64,000 nucleotides of DNA from DASRLE01 sp963825315 (GCA_963825315.1 CAWGST010000001.1:2790001-2854000); one strand, 5' to 3'; shown: positions 44,758 to 54,247, counted from the stretch's first letter. Translations and numbers: made by a program. Notes: generated by a model from the sequence alone, not told the origin.

Positions 44758-47700
44758 TCAGTTGATCTTTTGATCGTCCAGTGGGATCTCCAGGACAAAC
44801 GTGGCGCCTTGGCCAGCGCCTTCACTGTGGGCGGTTAACTGGCCGCCCATTTCTTTGGCGGTGATGGCTCCGCTGTACAGCCCGAAGCCGTGACCCGTCT
44901 TGCGGGTGGTGAATCCATGCGAGAAAACACGCGTGAGGTTTTCCGGGGGAATGCCGATGCCGTTGTCCGAAACGGTGACTTTCAGACGGTTGTTCCCATT
45001 CATGCCCGTTTTGAGAGTGAGCCGCCGGTCGGGGCGTCCCGACTCGTCCAGCGCATGTTTCGCGTTAGTGATGAGGTTGACGAGGATTTGCAGGACTTTG
45101 TGCTTGTCCACCGTCACCAGAGGCACGTCCGAGTAATCGCGAACGACCTGAACTCCATCGCGCGCGAAGCCGGCGCTGTTTATCTGCAGCGCGTCATCCA
45201 CAAGGCTGGCGATGGACAATTCCTCCCGGGCGCCTGAGACTCGCGCGTAGGTTTGCTGCACCGCCACGATTTCTTTGATGTGCTCGACGTTGCTCGCAAG
45301 CTGCTCATGCTCCGCCTGCAGCAAGGAAAGTTCTTTGTCAATGTTGTCGGCCAGTTTGATGATGAAGCCGGGCACGAGTTTGCCTTTGGGGTCGGTGGTT
45401 AGGAAAGCGTGGAGGTCGGCCTCATGCTCCTGGAGCAGGCCTCTGACCTTGCCCAAAGTCAGGAATTCTGACCGGCGGAGCTTTTCCCGTATGATGGTGG
45501 TCGAAACGTTAAGGCTGTTGAGCACGTTGCCGACATTGTGCAGGACACCGGTGGCCACCTCGGCCATGCCCGCCTCGCGGGAAGCCTCCATGAGTTCCTT
45601 TTGGGCCGCGGCCAATTCAGCATGCGCCTTGTCCCTGGCCGCGATCTGTTCCCGCAACTCCAGGGTGCGCCCGGCTACGCGGTGCTCGAGGTTGTCGTTG
45701 GCGTGCTGCAACGCGGCGTGAGCCTGCTGCAATTCCGCCTCGGCCCGTTCCCGCTCATGGATCTGCTCGCCGAGCAGACGGTTCTTTTTGGCGAGCAGGA
45801 GGCTCCACACCAGGCCCAATGCTCCCAGGGCGCCCGTGCCTGCCAGTGTCAAGAGCAGCCGGCGGAGATTCCACCACGGTGGCCGGGTCAGGACTTTCAA
45901 ATCGCCCGGCTCGCGCACCCGCAGGCGGAAGGATTTGACTTGTCCCCATCGGCCCCCTTCCAGGAGGCACACGCCGGCAACCCGCAAGCGGGTGTTGGCC
46001 TCGAGATGTTCATCGGATTCGGCCTTAAAACTCCTGGGCAGCACGGCCTCGAATACGACGGAACCGGCCTGCAACACCAAAACCTGGGCCGGACGCAACC
46101 AAGTATCCTGGATCAGACGGGCCTCGATTCGCACCAACTTGGCGTTCGGTTCGTTGGTGAGGACTTCCTCCGCCGTCATGGTGAGCGCCGGGGCATCCCC
46201 GCCTGGGCCTGCGATCCTCGACCAGGCATCCTTCAGGGTAATTGAGAAGTCGCCCGCCATCGGAAAGCCGAGTATCTCCACCTGTTCGCCCAATCGTGGC
46301 AACCGGTCGCAGCGCATGAGCCGGACCAGCATCCCGCCACTTTCATCCTGCAAACTGATCGTCTCGTTCTGAGCCAGGCTTGTGACCCGGCCGGAAATTT
46401 TGATCCGGCGGGAGAAATCCTGATCGGGCTGATAACGGGACAGGTCCACGATTCGCTGGGTCGGGATCGCGAACGGGTTTGCGGGAGGGGCCTCGTCCAC
46501 CAGGATGGCGCCGGCGTTCGGCACGTGGATACGAACGGCAACGATCTGGCCCTGCTGGTTAAACTGACCTCCCGCAACGCCGCGCAATGTCACTCGCGCG
46601 TCCACAAGCTGCTCGGCTTGGGCCATTGACATCGTCGGGCCTAGCAGGGCGGGGATCTGGCCTTGAGCCGTCATCACGTGAAGCCAGCAGCGATGGTCCT
46701 CTTCTGTGGCGGATTGCACGACACCGCGAATTTCGACCCACCGGCAGTCGAACTGGCCGGTGAGCAATGCATCCAGCGGCACCCGTGCCGGAGCAGGCAT
46801 CGGCGCCTCTCCCAGAACCTCAAAGGCGGCCTTGGAAACCGTCGGCGCGAAATCGCCCGCCGCCGTCACCCCCCGGATTCGGACCCGCTGGCCGGGACGA
46901 ATGTCCATTTCGCTGCCAGCCAGTTTGACAAAAATGCCGCCGCTGGCGTCCTGCACAAACAGGGACCACCAGTGGGGGTCGCTAAAAGTCACCACGGCTT
47001 CCAACTGCACCGGGTAGCCGCGCGCCGCCTCGGTGTTGTTCAATCGGCGAATGGCTTGGGCCGCCTCCAACAAAGGCAGAGAGGCTTGAGTGGCGGCAGT
47101 CTCCGGCAAGAGGCGGTTGCCGGGCGTCGTCGTCGAACCCGTCGGGAGAACCACCGCGCCTTTCAAGATCAGTTCGCCGTCGGCCAGGTTGGGATACCCA
47201 AACACATCCACGACAGAATCCGGGGGAAAGCCGGGTTTGTAGAGGCATTGGATTTGGACCAAGCCGGTGTGATCCCGCACGGCGGCCGCCGTACCGTCCG
47301 GCCGTTGTTCGAGCACACCCTGGACATGGACGCGCTGGGCGGGCTTGCCGTCTTTGGACACTGTAAGCCGGTCAATGAGAGTGGATGGGAGATCGAGCGG
47401 ATTCGTGGCCGCCGCTTGCAGCATCTGAACCTGTTCCGGTTCCTGGGCCAGCACTGAGACCCCGGTGCGGCGCCCTTGATCGTCAAACTGAACGGAAAGC
47501 ACGCCGGTGATCCGCACCCGGGCGTCGAGCAACTGGCGGGCCTGTTCCGGCTGCCAATTGAGCAGGAAAGTGGTTACATTGGTGGAGCCAAGAGCCATTT
47601 GGATCAACAGACGCCCGTCCTGTCCGAACGCCGCCAGCACCCGGCCCTCGATTTGAAGCCATTGGCCGGATGCGCGCCCGGTAAGGATGTCGTCCAGGTT

Positions 47701-48180
47701 CCAGGATAGTGGCTTCAGGGTCTGCCGTTGCCCCGTCGGTTTCAGTCTCTTCACCTTCACTTCAGCGTAGCCGTGAGCCGAAGTGGTTGAACCCTCGATT
47801 TCCACAACATCTCCCGGCCGCAAGGGTGGCGTGTCGGGCGAAATCTTGAGAAAGGTGCCAAGCTCGGCGCACCGGACGAACAGCATCCGCCATTGCGGGT
47901 GGCAGTAGGTAACCGTGGCCAGCGCCTTCACCGGCCGCCCGCGGTCCGCCTGCTCCAAAGAAAGGCCCAAAACGTCCTCCAGGTTGGTGATGACCTTGGA
48001 TGCAGGTGCTGAGACATCAACTTCATTTGAGATAATCGACTGCGGGGGCGGACTTGGCGCGCCGGGGGCGGAGAAAGAGTTCTGAACCGCTGTCTGGAGG
48101 CCAAACGCCACAACGACGGCCCCCACCAGAAGCCGGCGTGAAACGGGGCGACAAAACTGAGCAAAGTTTGAGTCCTTCAT
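44758..48180 (-). CDS. Large sensor histidine kinase ('HNVGN' type) with repeated OB-like sensor domains
   Basis: About 1140 residues from ATG 48180. An N-terminal membrane segment (LLVGAVVVAFGLQTAVQ) is followed by roughly 730 residues of repeated beta-rich units: ALATVTYCHPQWRMLFVR, LEAVVTFSDPHWWSLFVQDA and ISGRVTSLAQNETISLQDES are equivalent positions, alternating with GRVLAAFG/RGVVQSAT-type segments. A second membrane helix (LLLTLAGTGALGALGLVWSL) leads to a coiled coil, a phosphoacceptor region MAEVATGVLHNVGNVLNSLN, and an ATPase (NLITNAKHALDES; DNGIGI; GHGFGLYSGA). No response regulator gene is adjacent. The ligand is unknown. Confidence 0.9.
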   Translation of the reverse strand: MKDSNFAQFCRPVSRRLLVGAVVVAFGLQTAVQNSFSAPGAPSPPPQSIISNEVDVSAPASKVITNLEDVLGLSLEQADRGRPVKALATVTYCHPQWRMLFVRCAELGTFLKISPDTPPLRPGDVVEIEGSTTSAHGYAEVKVKRLKPTGQRQTLKPLSWNLDDILTGRASGQWLQIEGRVLAAFGQDGRLLIQMALGSTNVTTFLLNWQPEQARQLLDARVRITGVLSVQFDDQGRRTGVSVLAQEPEQVQMLQAAATNPLDLPSTLIDRLTVSKDGKPAQRVHVQGVLEQRPDGTAAAVRDHTGLVQIQCLYKPGFPPDSVVDVFGYPNLADGELILKGAVVLPTGSTTTPGNRLLPETAATQASLPLLEAAQAIRRLNNTEAARGYPVQLEAVVTFSDPHWWSLFVQDASGGIFVKLAGSEMDIRPGQRVRIRGVTAAGDFAPTVSKAAFEVLGEAPMPAPARVPLDALLTGQFDCRWVEIRGVVQSATEEDHRCWLHVMTAQGQIPALLGPTMSMAQAEQLVDARVTLRGVAGGQFNQQGQIVAVRIHVPNAGAILVDEAPPANPFAIPTQRIVDLSRYQPDQDFSRRIKISGRVTSLAQNETISLQDESGGMLVRLMRCDRLPRLGEQVEILGFPMAGDFSITLKDAWSRIAGPGGDAPALTMTAEEVLTNEPNAKLVRIEARLIQDTWLRPAQVLVLQAGSVVFEAVLPRSFKAESDEHLEANTRLRVAGVCLLEGGRWGQVKSFRLRVREPGDLKVLTRPPWWNLRRLLLTLAGTGALGALGLVWSLLLAKKNRLLGEQIHERERAEAELQQAHAALQHANDNLEHRVAGRTLELREQIAARDKAHAELAAAQKELMEASREAGMAEVATGVLHNVGNVLNSLNVSTTIIREKLRRSEFLTLGKVRGLLQEHEADLHAFLTTDPKGKLVPGFIIKLADNIDKELSLLQAEHEQLASNVEHIKEIVAVQQTYARVSGAREELSIASLVDDALQINSAGFARDGVQVVRDYSDVPLVTVDKHKVLQILVNLITNAKHALDESGRPDRRLTLKTGMNGNNRLKVTVSDNGIGIPPENLTRVFSHGFTTRKTGHGFGLYSGAITAKEMGGQLTAHSEGAGQGATFVLEIPLDDQKIN

Positions 48181-48577
48181 GACGCGGCCTTCTGTTCGGT
48201 TGGATTGTCGTTTTTGGGAACAGGGAATTGCACCTGCCATCCTTAAGGAGCAGTTGCCCGAAAAACTGGCTGGGGCTTCTGACATTTCTGCCTTATTATC
48301 GGCAGTGGGGGCGGGAGACTTAAGTGGTACTTCTATTCATGGCTGACGAGTTTGGAAAATCTTCTTTGGGTGACCCTTGCGATTGGAATGCATGGGGGAT
48401 GAGACTTGCCACAGATGGGCACAAATGGACACCGATTTAAACTTGAATTGCCCCTTTCCCAAACGATTGCCTTTCAGTTTGAAAGGCAGTTTTAATTTTC
48501 TCAAGAGAAATCCGCCCCGAAAGAAACAGTGAAAATTTCGACATTTTTCCATTTTTTGGAATTGATCGACGAACTCT

Positions 48578-49624
48578 CAAAGGGGTCAAACCGTAGCTTT
48601 GCCCATTTTAGGGCTTGCGGAGGCAATGGAGTCGGAGCAGGATTGGGATCATGGCGCGTCCATTGCGAATCGAATATGCCGGGGCGATTTATCACGTCCT
48701 GAGCCGGGGAGACCGCAAAGGTCCGATCTTCCTGGATGACGGGGATGGCCACGATTTTATCAAGACTTTGGCCGAGGCTTGCCAGAAGACCGGGTTCGAG
48801 ATTCACGGTTACTGTCTGATGAAGAATCATTTTCACTTGGTGGTTGAAACGCCCGAAGGCAATCTGGTGGCCGGTATGCGCTGGCTCATGAGCACCTATG
48901 CCAACCGATTCAACCATCGGCATGAACTGTGCGGCCACGTCTTCAGCGGGCGTTACAAGGCGCTGGTGGTGGAGGCAAACGGCAGCGGATATCTGCGCAC
49001 GGTCTGCGATTACACGCACCTGAACCCTGTCCGGGCCAAAGTGTTGTCGGCGCGGAGCCGGCTCTTGGAATATCCCTGGAGCAGTTTTGGGGGGTATTTG
49101 ACGGAGCCCCGGCATCGGGCGAAATGGCTGCGGGTAGATCGGCTGCTGGGCGAACACGGCATCGCGCAGGACACGGCGGAAGGGCGCCGCGAATTTGAGC
49201 GGCGGATGGAGAGGCGTCGGGCGGAAGAAGGCGATCCCAATCAATGGAAGGGGATGCGGCGTGGGTGGTGTGTGGGAAGCCCGCGATTCAAGCAGGCCTT
49301 GCTGGAACGGTTGCACGGAAATCTGGGGCCCGACCATGCCGGGCAGATACGGCAGGAGGCCAACCAAGCGCGGGCGGAGGCGATCATCGCTGCGGAACTG
49401 CGGAAATTGGGCTGGGAGGAGGCCGGCTTGAGCCAGGGAGCCAAGGTGGATGCCGGCAAACTGGCGCTTGCGGCGCGACTGCGAAGGGAGACCACATTGA
49501 CGATTCAACAGATCGCGGACCGGCTGCACATGGGCACCCGGAAGAGTGTCAGCCCCAAGCTTCAAGCCTGGAGAAGATCAAATGAATGAAGACCAATGGC
49601 CAAAGCTACGGTTTGACCCCTTTG
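48578..49624 (+). mobile_element. RAYT-type element with 24-bp terminal inverted repeats
   Basis: The 24-bp sequence CAAAGGGGTCAAACCGTAGC+TTTG at 48578-48601 recurs as its exact complement at 49601-49624. The only gene inside is a Y1 transposase (48651-49589). The element ends inside an IS110 fragment. Parts of the terminal sequence (GGTTTGACCCCTTTGAC) also occur alone at about 50334 and 52517. Confidence 0.85.
48651..49589 (+). CDS. REP-associated tyrosine transposase (Y1/HUH type)
   Basis: A 312-residue single-strand transposase. It starts MARPLRIEYAGAIYHVLSRG, the standard RAYT start, with the HUH motif in LMKNHFHLVVE and the nucleophile Tyr in LMSTYANRFNHRH. The extra C-terminal domain (about 180-312) ends in an HTH-like part, LTIQQIADRLHMG. 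It appears intact and lies between perfect terminal repeats, so this copy may be active. Confidence 0.92.
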   Translation: MARPLRIEYAGAIYHVLSRGDRKGPIFLDDGDGHDFIKTLAEACQKTGFEIHGYCLMKNHFHLVVETPEGNLVAGMRWLMSTYANRFNHRHELCGHVFSGRYKALVVEANGSGYLRTVCDYTHLNPVRAKVLSARSRLLEYPWSSFGGYLTEPRHRAKWLRVDRLLGEHGIAQDTAEGRREFERRMERRRAEEGDPNQWKGMRRGWCVGSPRFKQALLERLHGNLGPDHAGQIRQEANQARAEAIIAAELRKLGWEEAGLSQGAKVDAGKLALAARLRRETTLTIQQIADRLHMGTRKSVSPKLQAWRRSNE

Positions 49625-49752
49625 ACTTGGTTGAAAATCTTCTCCGTCACGGCTGCGGCCGGGGTGGGGCCCTGGAGCAGCGCGGCGGTGAAGGTGTCCG
49701 GATGACAATCAAAGCCGATCACCCGTGGAAGGAAGTTTGCATTTTTGTCCAT
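49625..49752 (-). pseudogene. N-terminal fragment of an IS110-family transposase
   Basis: From ATG 49752 the frame reads FLPRVIGFDCHPDTFTAALL, the RuvC-like DEDD start of IS110 transposases, and after about 40 codons enters the RAYT element. No remainder of the same gene is seen on the other side. It differs from the complete IS110 gene at 51308-52450. Confidence 0.65.
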
Positions 49753-50321
49753 TTTAGTTCTTTCTTTTAGTTGTGCAGGCGGACGGAAACGGGTCAGGCG
49801 ATTACATGCACTCAGGTATGCGGGGCGGTCCCCATGTAGGTGCTTTTCGCCGGTGCTCATTCACTAAAACGGAGATTAAACTCCAAGCGTAGTTCTCGAG
49901 CATCTCCCGTAATCCACCTGCTGGTTAGCAGCCAACAGGTCCTTATGGTGACCATGTTTCCGTCCGCACTGCAATTGCTGCCTGAGTTTTTCAGGACCGC
50001 TCCGCTGACAAAACACATACCCTCGCAGATTAACGCAGATACGGAATAAGAATTCTTCATCTACGTCCATCTGCCTGTTCTGCGGGCAAAGGCCTTTTTT
50101 CCCGTGCTCGAAAAATCGAGATGGCAGAGGAATGTTTGGCAGAGGCCCGGCAACATGGATGCAGTCTGGCAACGCTCGATCAACCGCTGGCAAAAAGTTT
50201 TGCGGATGAAACGGGTCTGGTGGAACTGCGGCATTGAAATGGAGGCGGCGGCGAAACAATTTGTGGAAGAACGCAGCAGCATGCTGAAATGTTAGGAACT
50301 GACGTCTGCTTGAACAAAATA
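49753..50321. other. Gene-free stretch between IS110 fragment and heptamer repeat
   Basis: No gene supported. It includes GGCAGAGGAATGTTTGGCAG (50117), similar to 32250-32270. A 63-codon open frame at 50104-50295 has no recognisable features and looks like repeat-derived DNA. Confidence 0.4.
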
Positions 50322-50386
50322 ATGCAAATATACGGTTTGACCCCTTTGACCCTTTGACCTTTGACCCTTTGACTTTGACCTTTGAC
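50322..50386 (+). repeat. Tandem CCTTTGA heptamers with RAYT-end sequence, copy 1
   Basis: ATGCAAATATACGGTTTGAC is followed by six to eight imperfect CCTTTGA(C) heptamers, then runs straight into a truncated RAYT gene. The same start and array occur at 52505-52557. Confidence 0.75.
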
Positions 50387-50387
50387 G

Positions 50388-50969
50388 GTGTGCGACTATG
50401 TGCATCTCAATCCCGTGCGGGGCGGGTTGCTGGCGCCGGAAGAGAAGCTCTGCCGCTATCGCTGGAGCAGTTATCCGGCGTATTTGCTGCCGGCGCGGCA
50501 ACGGCCACGCTGGTTGCGGGTGGACCGATTGCTGGGGGAGCATGGCTTGGGCTGCGACAGCAAGGCCGTGCGAGAGGAGTTTGCCGGGCGGATGGAGGCA
50601 CGCCGGGCGGCGGAGTTGGACAAGGAATGGAAAGCGATTCGGCGTGGCTGGTGTTGGGGAGGCAAGGAATTTCGGCAGGCGTTACTGGAGGAGATGCAGG
50701 GCCGGAGCGGGCCGCATCACGGCGGGGAGGAGCGGCGGGAAACAGAGGAAGCGTGGGCGGAGCAACTGGTGGCGAAGGAACTCAAGCGGCGGCGGTGGGC
50801 CGCGGCGGAACTGGCGCAACGTCGCAAAGGGGATGCAGAGAAGCTCAAGCTGGCCCGGCGGCTGCGCCAGGAAACGACCATGACCTTGAACTGGATTGCC
50901 AAACGATTAAACATGGGTGCCGCCGGTTCCTTGGCGAACCTGCTGCGCGATGTGGAAAAGAAACAATAA
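50388..50969 (+). pseudogene. C-terminal two-thirds of a RAYT transposase
   Basis: The frame joins the RAYT family at VCDYVHLNPVRGGLL and continues to a normal C terminus (TLNWIAKRLNMGAAGSLANL). The HUH motif and catalytic Tyr region are missing; the DNA where they should be is the heptamer array. The stop is followed at once by a 25-bp sequence whose complement lies at 53000-53024. Confidence 0.8.
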
Positions 50970-50993
50970 TATGTGATTATGCGGGACTGACCC
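50969..50993 (+). repeat. 25-bp RAYT-end repeat (inverted partner at 53000-53024)
   Basis: ATATGTGATTATGCGGGACT+GACCC follows the RAYT fragment. An exact inverted copy at 53000-53024 precedes a RAYT N-terminal fragment, and a diverged copy is at about 30515-30538. These look like the outer ends of RAYT elements. The stretch 50994-51307 has no gene. Confidence 0.75.
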
Positions 50994-51307
50994 CTGCTAT
51001 GGGGTAAGTTGTCAAGCGCGTCCGAAAATCCTGTCTTTTTATTAAAAGCTTCTTCTCTTTGTTTTCTTCTTTCTCTTTGTCTTTCTGCCGCTTTTTTGTT
51101 GGATCGTCTCCTCTGGTGGAGCGCCGGTCAATCGACCTGGCTTAACCTGCTATCCGTACAACCGCGAGGCGTACACTTTATCGTTTCCAAGTCCAGAGGA
51201 GCGCGCGGACACCATACTTTAAAACGGGCCATCAAAAGCCCAGGGGTCAGTTCGGTTCCGCTACGCTCCAAAATTGTGGGCGGCAAAGTCATTGCATCAG
51301 TCATTCC

Positions 51308-52450
51308 TCAGACGCCGGGCAAGGGCTGGAGTTTCAGTCCCAGGGCTTCGGCGGTGGAGCGTCCGGTGCGCACCCGCCACCAGTCCACCGCAAAGGTCCG
51401 CGCCAGGGCGATGATGAGCTTCTTGCGCCGCGACGGGCTGGTCTTGTGGTCCAGCAGGGCCGTCCGCCACTTCTTGACTGGGCGATAGCCGGGCTGGAAA
51501 ACCATCAGACGCCAGGCTCCTTCCACCAGCACCGGCCGCAAGCGCCGGTTGCCGTGCTTGTTGATGGCCCCTTGAAAGCGCCGCTGGCTGGAGGTGTCCT
51601 CCCGGGGACACAGCCCGGTGTAGCTGGCCACCTGTCTGCGGTTGTTGAACCGATTCCAATCCGCCACTTCCCGCTCCAGGATTTCGCTCGTCATCGGGCC
51701 CAAGCCCACCGGCAACCCAGCGGGGGCGGACGCCTCCAGTTCCCTGGTCCGAACTTTCAACTCCACTTCCACCGCCGCCAGCAACCGGCGCAAGGGTTCC
51801 AGCAAATTGACCACGATGGCCGGCAACTCCAGCAGATTCCTTTGCCAGGCCGCTTCCTGCCACCACTCCCCTTGCAGATGTCCGCCGTAATAGAGGGCAT
51901 GACTGCGCCCCTGCGCGGCCAGCCGTTGCTTTTCCTGCTGCAGACTTTCCCGCTGGCGCGACAGGCTGCGCTTCTGCTCCTCCGCCTCGGTGGGAACGCG
52001 CACCACACAGAACGCCTCCCGATTGCCGCTGACGTAGCGATCCAGACACAAGGCCATGGCCAGGGCGTCGCGCTTGTCCGTCTTGACCTTCTTGCTGTAT
52101 TCGTCCCAGTCCCGTGGCCGGATGACGTAATTGGTCACTCCCATCTTCTCCAGCCGGCGATGCAAGGTGTAACCGAAGGGGCCGGCCTCATAACAGGTGA
52201 AGACTTTCTCGGCCAGGGTCAGTTGCTTGGCGCACCACAGCAGGAAATCCGCCGGCTGGAAACGTTGCGGCGGCTGGGGCGTGCCACCGTCGATCACGCG
52301 CACGACCACGTAAAGGCCCAGATGCACGTCCACCCCCAGTTTGATCGTCCTGGCCTTGCGCGGAGCAGGTTCCGTAGCGCCACGGGGTGGCCGTTGGGGT
52401 TGCGATTGGGTTTGTTTTTTGCTATTACTTTTTTTGTCAGATGTAATCAT
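51308..52450 (-). CDS. IS110-family transposase
   Basis: A 380-residue protein with the N-terminal RuvC-like domain (IKLGVDVHLGLYVVVRVIDG; CYEAGPFGYTLHRRL; KTDKRDALAMAL) and the C-terminal transposase_20 domain with the conserved Ser region (VASYTGLCPREDTSSQRRFQ; NKHGNRRLRPVLVEGAW). IS110 elements lack terminal inverted repeats, so element limits could not be drawn. The gene appears complete. Its basic, Gln/Ser-rich first 30 residues are dispensable-looking. Confidence 0.92.
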   Translation of the reverse strand: MITSDKKSNSKKQTQSQPQRPPRGATEPAPRKARTIKLGVDVHLGLYVVVRVIDGGTPQPPQRFQPADFLLWCAKQLTLAEKVFTCYEAGPFGYTLHRRLEKMGVTNYVIRPRDWDEYSKKVKTDKRDALAMALCLDRYVSGNREAFCVVRVPTEAEEQKRSLSRQRESLQQEKQRLAAQGRSHALYYGGHLQGEWWQEAAWQRNLLELPAIVVNLLEPLRRLLAAVEVELKVRTRELEASAPAGLPVGLGPMTSEILEREVADWNRFNNRRQVASYTGLCPREDTSSQRRFQGAINKHGNRRLRPVLVEGAWRLMVFQPGYRPVKKWRTALLDHKTSPSRRKKLIIALARTFAVDWWRVRTGRSTAEALGLKLQPLPGV

Positions 52451-52504
52451 AGGGCGTCAGGTGTAGCGGATTTTCCCTCACCTGACGACCCCATGTTAAC
52501 TTTG

Positions 52505-52557
52505 ATGCAAATATACGGTTTGACCCCTTTGACCCTTTGACCCTTTGACCCTTTGAC
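52505..52557 (+). repeat. Tandem CCTTTGA heptamers with RAYT-end sequence, copy 2
   Basis: ATGCAAATATACGGTTTGAC followed by CCCTTTGACCCTTTGACCCT-type heptamers (about four units), then an IS4 transposase fragment. Same layout as 50322-50386. Confidence 0.75.
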
Positions 52558-52560
52558 ACC

Positions 52561-52959
52561 TTGCAGATGGACATGATGAGTTGCAAAAGTCCCGCCATGC
52601 TGGAGCGGGAACTGCGCTTGCATATCCTGGTGCATAACCTGGTCCGCCGCCTCATGCTCGAAGCGGCCCGGCGTCACCGGGTTGCTCTGGAACGAATCAG
52701 TTTTGCCGGTGCCTTGGCGGCGGCCCGCCACTACAGCCAAGCCTTGGCTCAGGCCCGCTCTGAGCGCCGCCGCCGACAGTTGCTGGAGGATCTCTTCCGC
52801 GTCTTGGCCGCCGATTTGCTGCCCGATCGTCCGGGCCGTCGCGAACCGCGCGCCGTCAAGCGGCGGCCCAAGCCCTACCCGCGCCTAATGAACCATCGCC
52901 ACAAGTTTTTGGAGATTCCCCACCAAAACCGCTATCGTCTTGACACCACCGCCAAATGA
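52561..52959 (+). pseudogene. C-terminal fragment of an IS4-family transposase
   Basis: The visible 132 residues carry the end of an IS4-type transposase: CKSPAMLERELRLHILVHNL, ARRHRVALERISFAGALAAA, and VKRRPKPYPRLMNHRHKFLE. The DDE catalytic part is absent; the fragment begins right after a heptamer array. Confidence 0.75.
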
Positions 52960-52999
52960 AAACACCCCGCATTCTCGATGCCTTAACTAACTGCCATTC

Positions 53000-53024
53000 G
53001 GGTCAGTCCCGCATAATCACATAT
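53000..53024 (-). repeat. 25-bp RAYT-end repeat, inverted copy
   Basis: Exact complement of 50969-50993. It precedes a RAYT N-terminal fragment by 40 bases, as expected for a RAYT element left end. Confidence 0.75.
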
Positions 53025-53064
53025 TGCATTGACGTTTTGTCTTCTCTGGCGCAAATTGGGCCTC

Positions 53065-53148
53065 CTGGCTAGAAAACTGCGAGTGGAATATCCTGGGGCG
53101 GTCTATCACGTCCTAAATCGCGGTGACCGGCGCGAACCCATTTTCCGG
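53065..53148 (+). pseudogene. N-terminal fragment of a RAYT transposase
   Basis: Encodes LARKLRVEYPGAVYHVLNRG then DRREPIF. The normal start ATG is CTG here, and the frame leaves the family after about 28 residues. It is followed by about 90 bases and the IS630 element. Confidence 0.7.
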
Positions 53149-53237
53149 TCCAACCGTAAAAAGGTCAGTCCTCGGAAGCAAGTATTTATGGGATTGACGG
53201 CTGGAAGCGGGGCTGTAAGATGGCGGCAATGAATTTA

Positions 53238-54237
53238 GAGCGTTTTAAATAAAACTGTAGCCACAAGAGGCAAACCAGTTCATGGCATCCCGGGGCGTGA
53301 TACTCTGCAAAGCTGAAGCAATCGCCTGGAGCAGAGCGGGCTGCGTGCGGGCCTCGGCTGTACGCAGGTGGGATTTGACTTTGCTCCACATTTGCTCGAT
53401 GGGATTGAGGTCTGGGGAATAGGCTGGAAGGAAGAGGATTTGGGCTCCAGCCTGCGCGATCAGCGAAAGGGTCGGCTCACTTTTATGCGGGGAGAGGTTA
53501 TCCATGATGACCACATCTCCGGCGCGCAGCGTCGGGCACAAGACATGGCCGACATAGACCCGGAAAACCTCCGTATCGGTGGCCCCCTCGATGGTCATGC
53601 AGGCGGTGGCACCGTCCAGGCGGATGGCGCCGATCATGGTCGTGGTTTGCCAATGGCCCTGCGGACATTGGGCGTGGACACGCTGACCCCGCAGGGCGCG
53701 CCCGCGCAGGCGGGTCAGATTGGTTTTGGCACCCGATTCGTCCAGGAAAATCAGTTTGGCCGGGTCCAAACCGCCTTGCCGACGCCGCCAGGCGCGGCGC
53801 GCCCGCGCAATGTCCGGACGGTCTTGCTCGCTGGCATGGAGTGTCTTTTTTTATATGTCAGCCCCATCTTCGCCAGAACGTAGTGGATGGCGGGCAGAGA
53901 ACAGTCCAGTTCCAAGCCGGCGCGCAGCTCTTTCAAGGTCAGGTCGGGCTTCTGATTCAATAGAGTCCGCATCTGGCGCTGATGGGCCGCCAGGATCATC
54001 GGCTTGCGCCCGGAGAAACGGTGGCGCGGACCGATCTCCCCGGTCCGTCGGCGTTGTTGCAAGAGCTTCTTGACCATGCCCAGCGAAACCCGGTAACGAT
54101 CGCCGACCTCCACGCGAGTCCCCTCTTCAAGGTCATAGGAAGCCAAAATCCGTTCGCGCAGGTCCAACGATAAAGTTCGCATGAACTGCCTATACCACAG
54201 GCCCAACGGAATGGCTACAGTTTTATTTAAAACGCTC
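53238..54237 (-). mobile_element. IS630-family insertion sequence
   Basis: Exactly 1000 bp, with ends GAGCGTTTTAAATAAAACTG (53238) and its complement at the right (to 54237), extending to about 26 bp. Flanked by TA at 53236-53237 and 54238-54239, the normal IS630 target duplication. It has inserted into the leader of another RAYT remnant (54248). Confidence 0.92.
53245..54182 (-). CDS. IS630 transposase made by -1 frameshifting of two overlapping frames
   Basis: The first frame (from ATG 54182) gives the HTH part: LSLDLRERILASYDLEEGTR, RYRVSLGMVKKLLQQRRRTG. At 53845-53852 the minus-strand run A7G (A AAA AAG) is a classical slippery heptamer. Shifting -1 there changes TYKKRHSMP to KKKTLHASEQDRPDIARARR and connects to the second frame with the DDE core: LIFLDESGAKTNLTRLRGRA, VVIMDNLSPHKS, and LPAYSPDLNPIEQMWSKVKS. 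This is the usual IS630 arrangement and both frames look intact. Confidence 0.88.
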
Positions 54238-54247
54238 TAAGCTGAAT

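Noticed and set aside
50104..50295. 63-codon open frame
   Set aside because: Related units occur at 32250-32280 in other frames; it looks like dispersed repeat DNA.
50322..50386. Heptamer array considered as a CRISPR array
   Set aside because: Units are 7 bases with no unique spacers and no cas genes are near.
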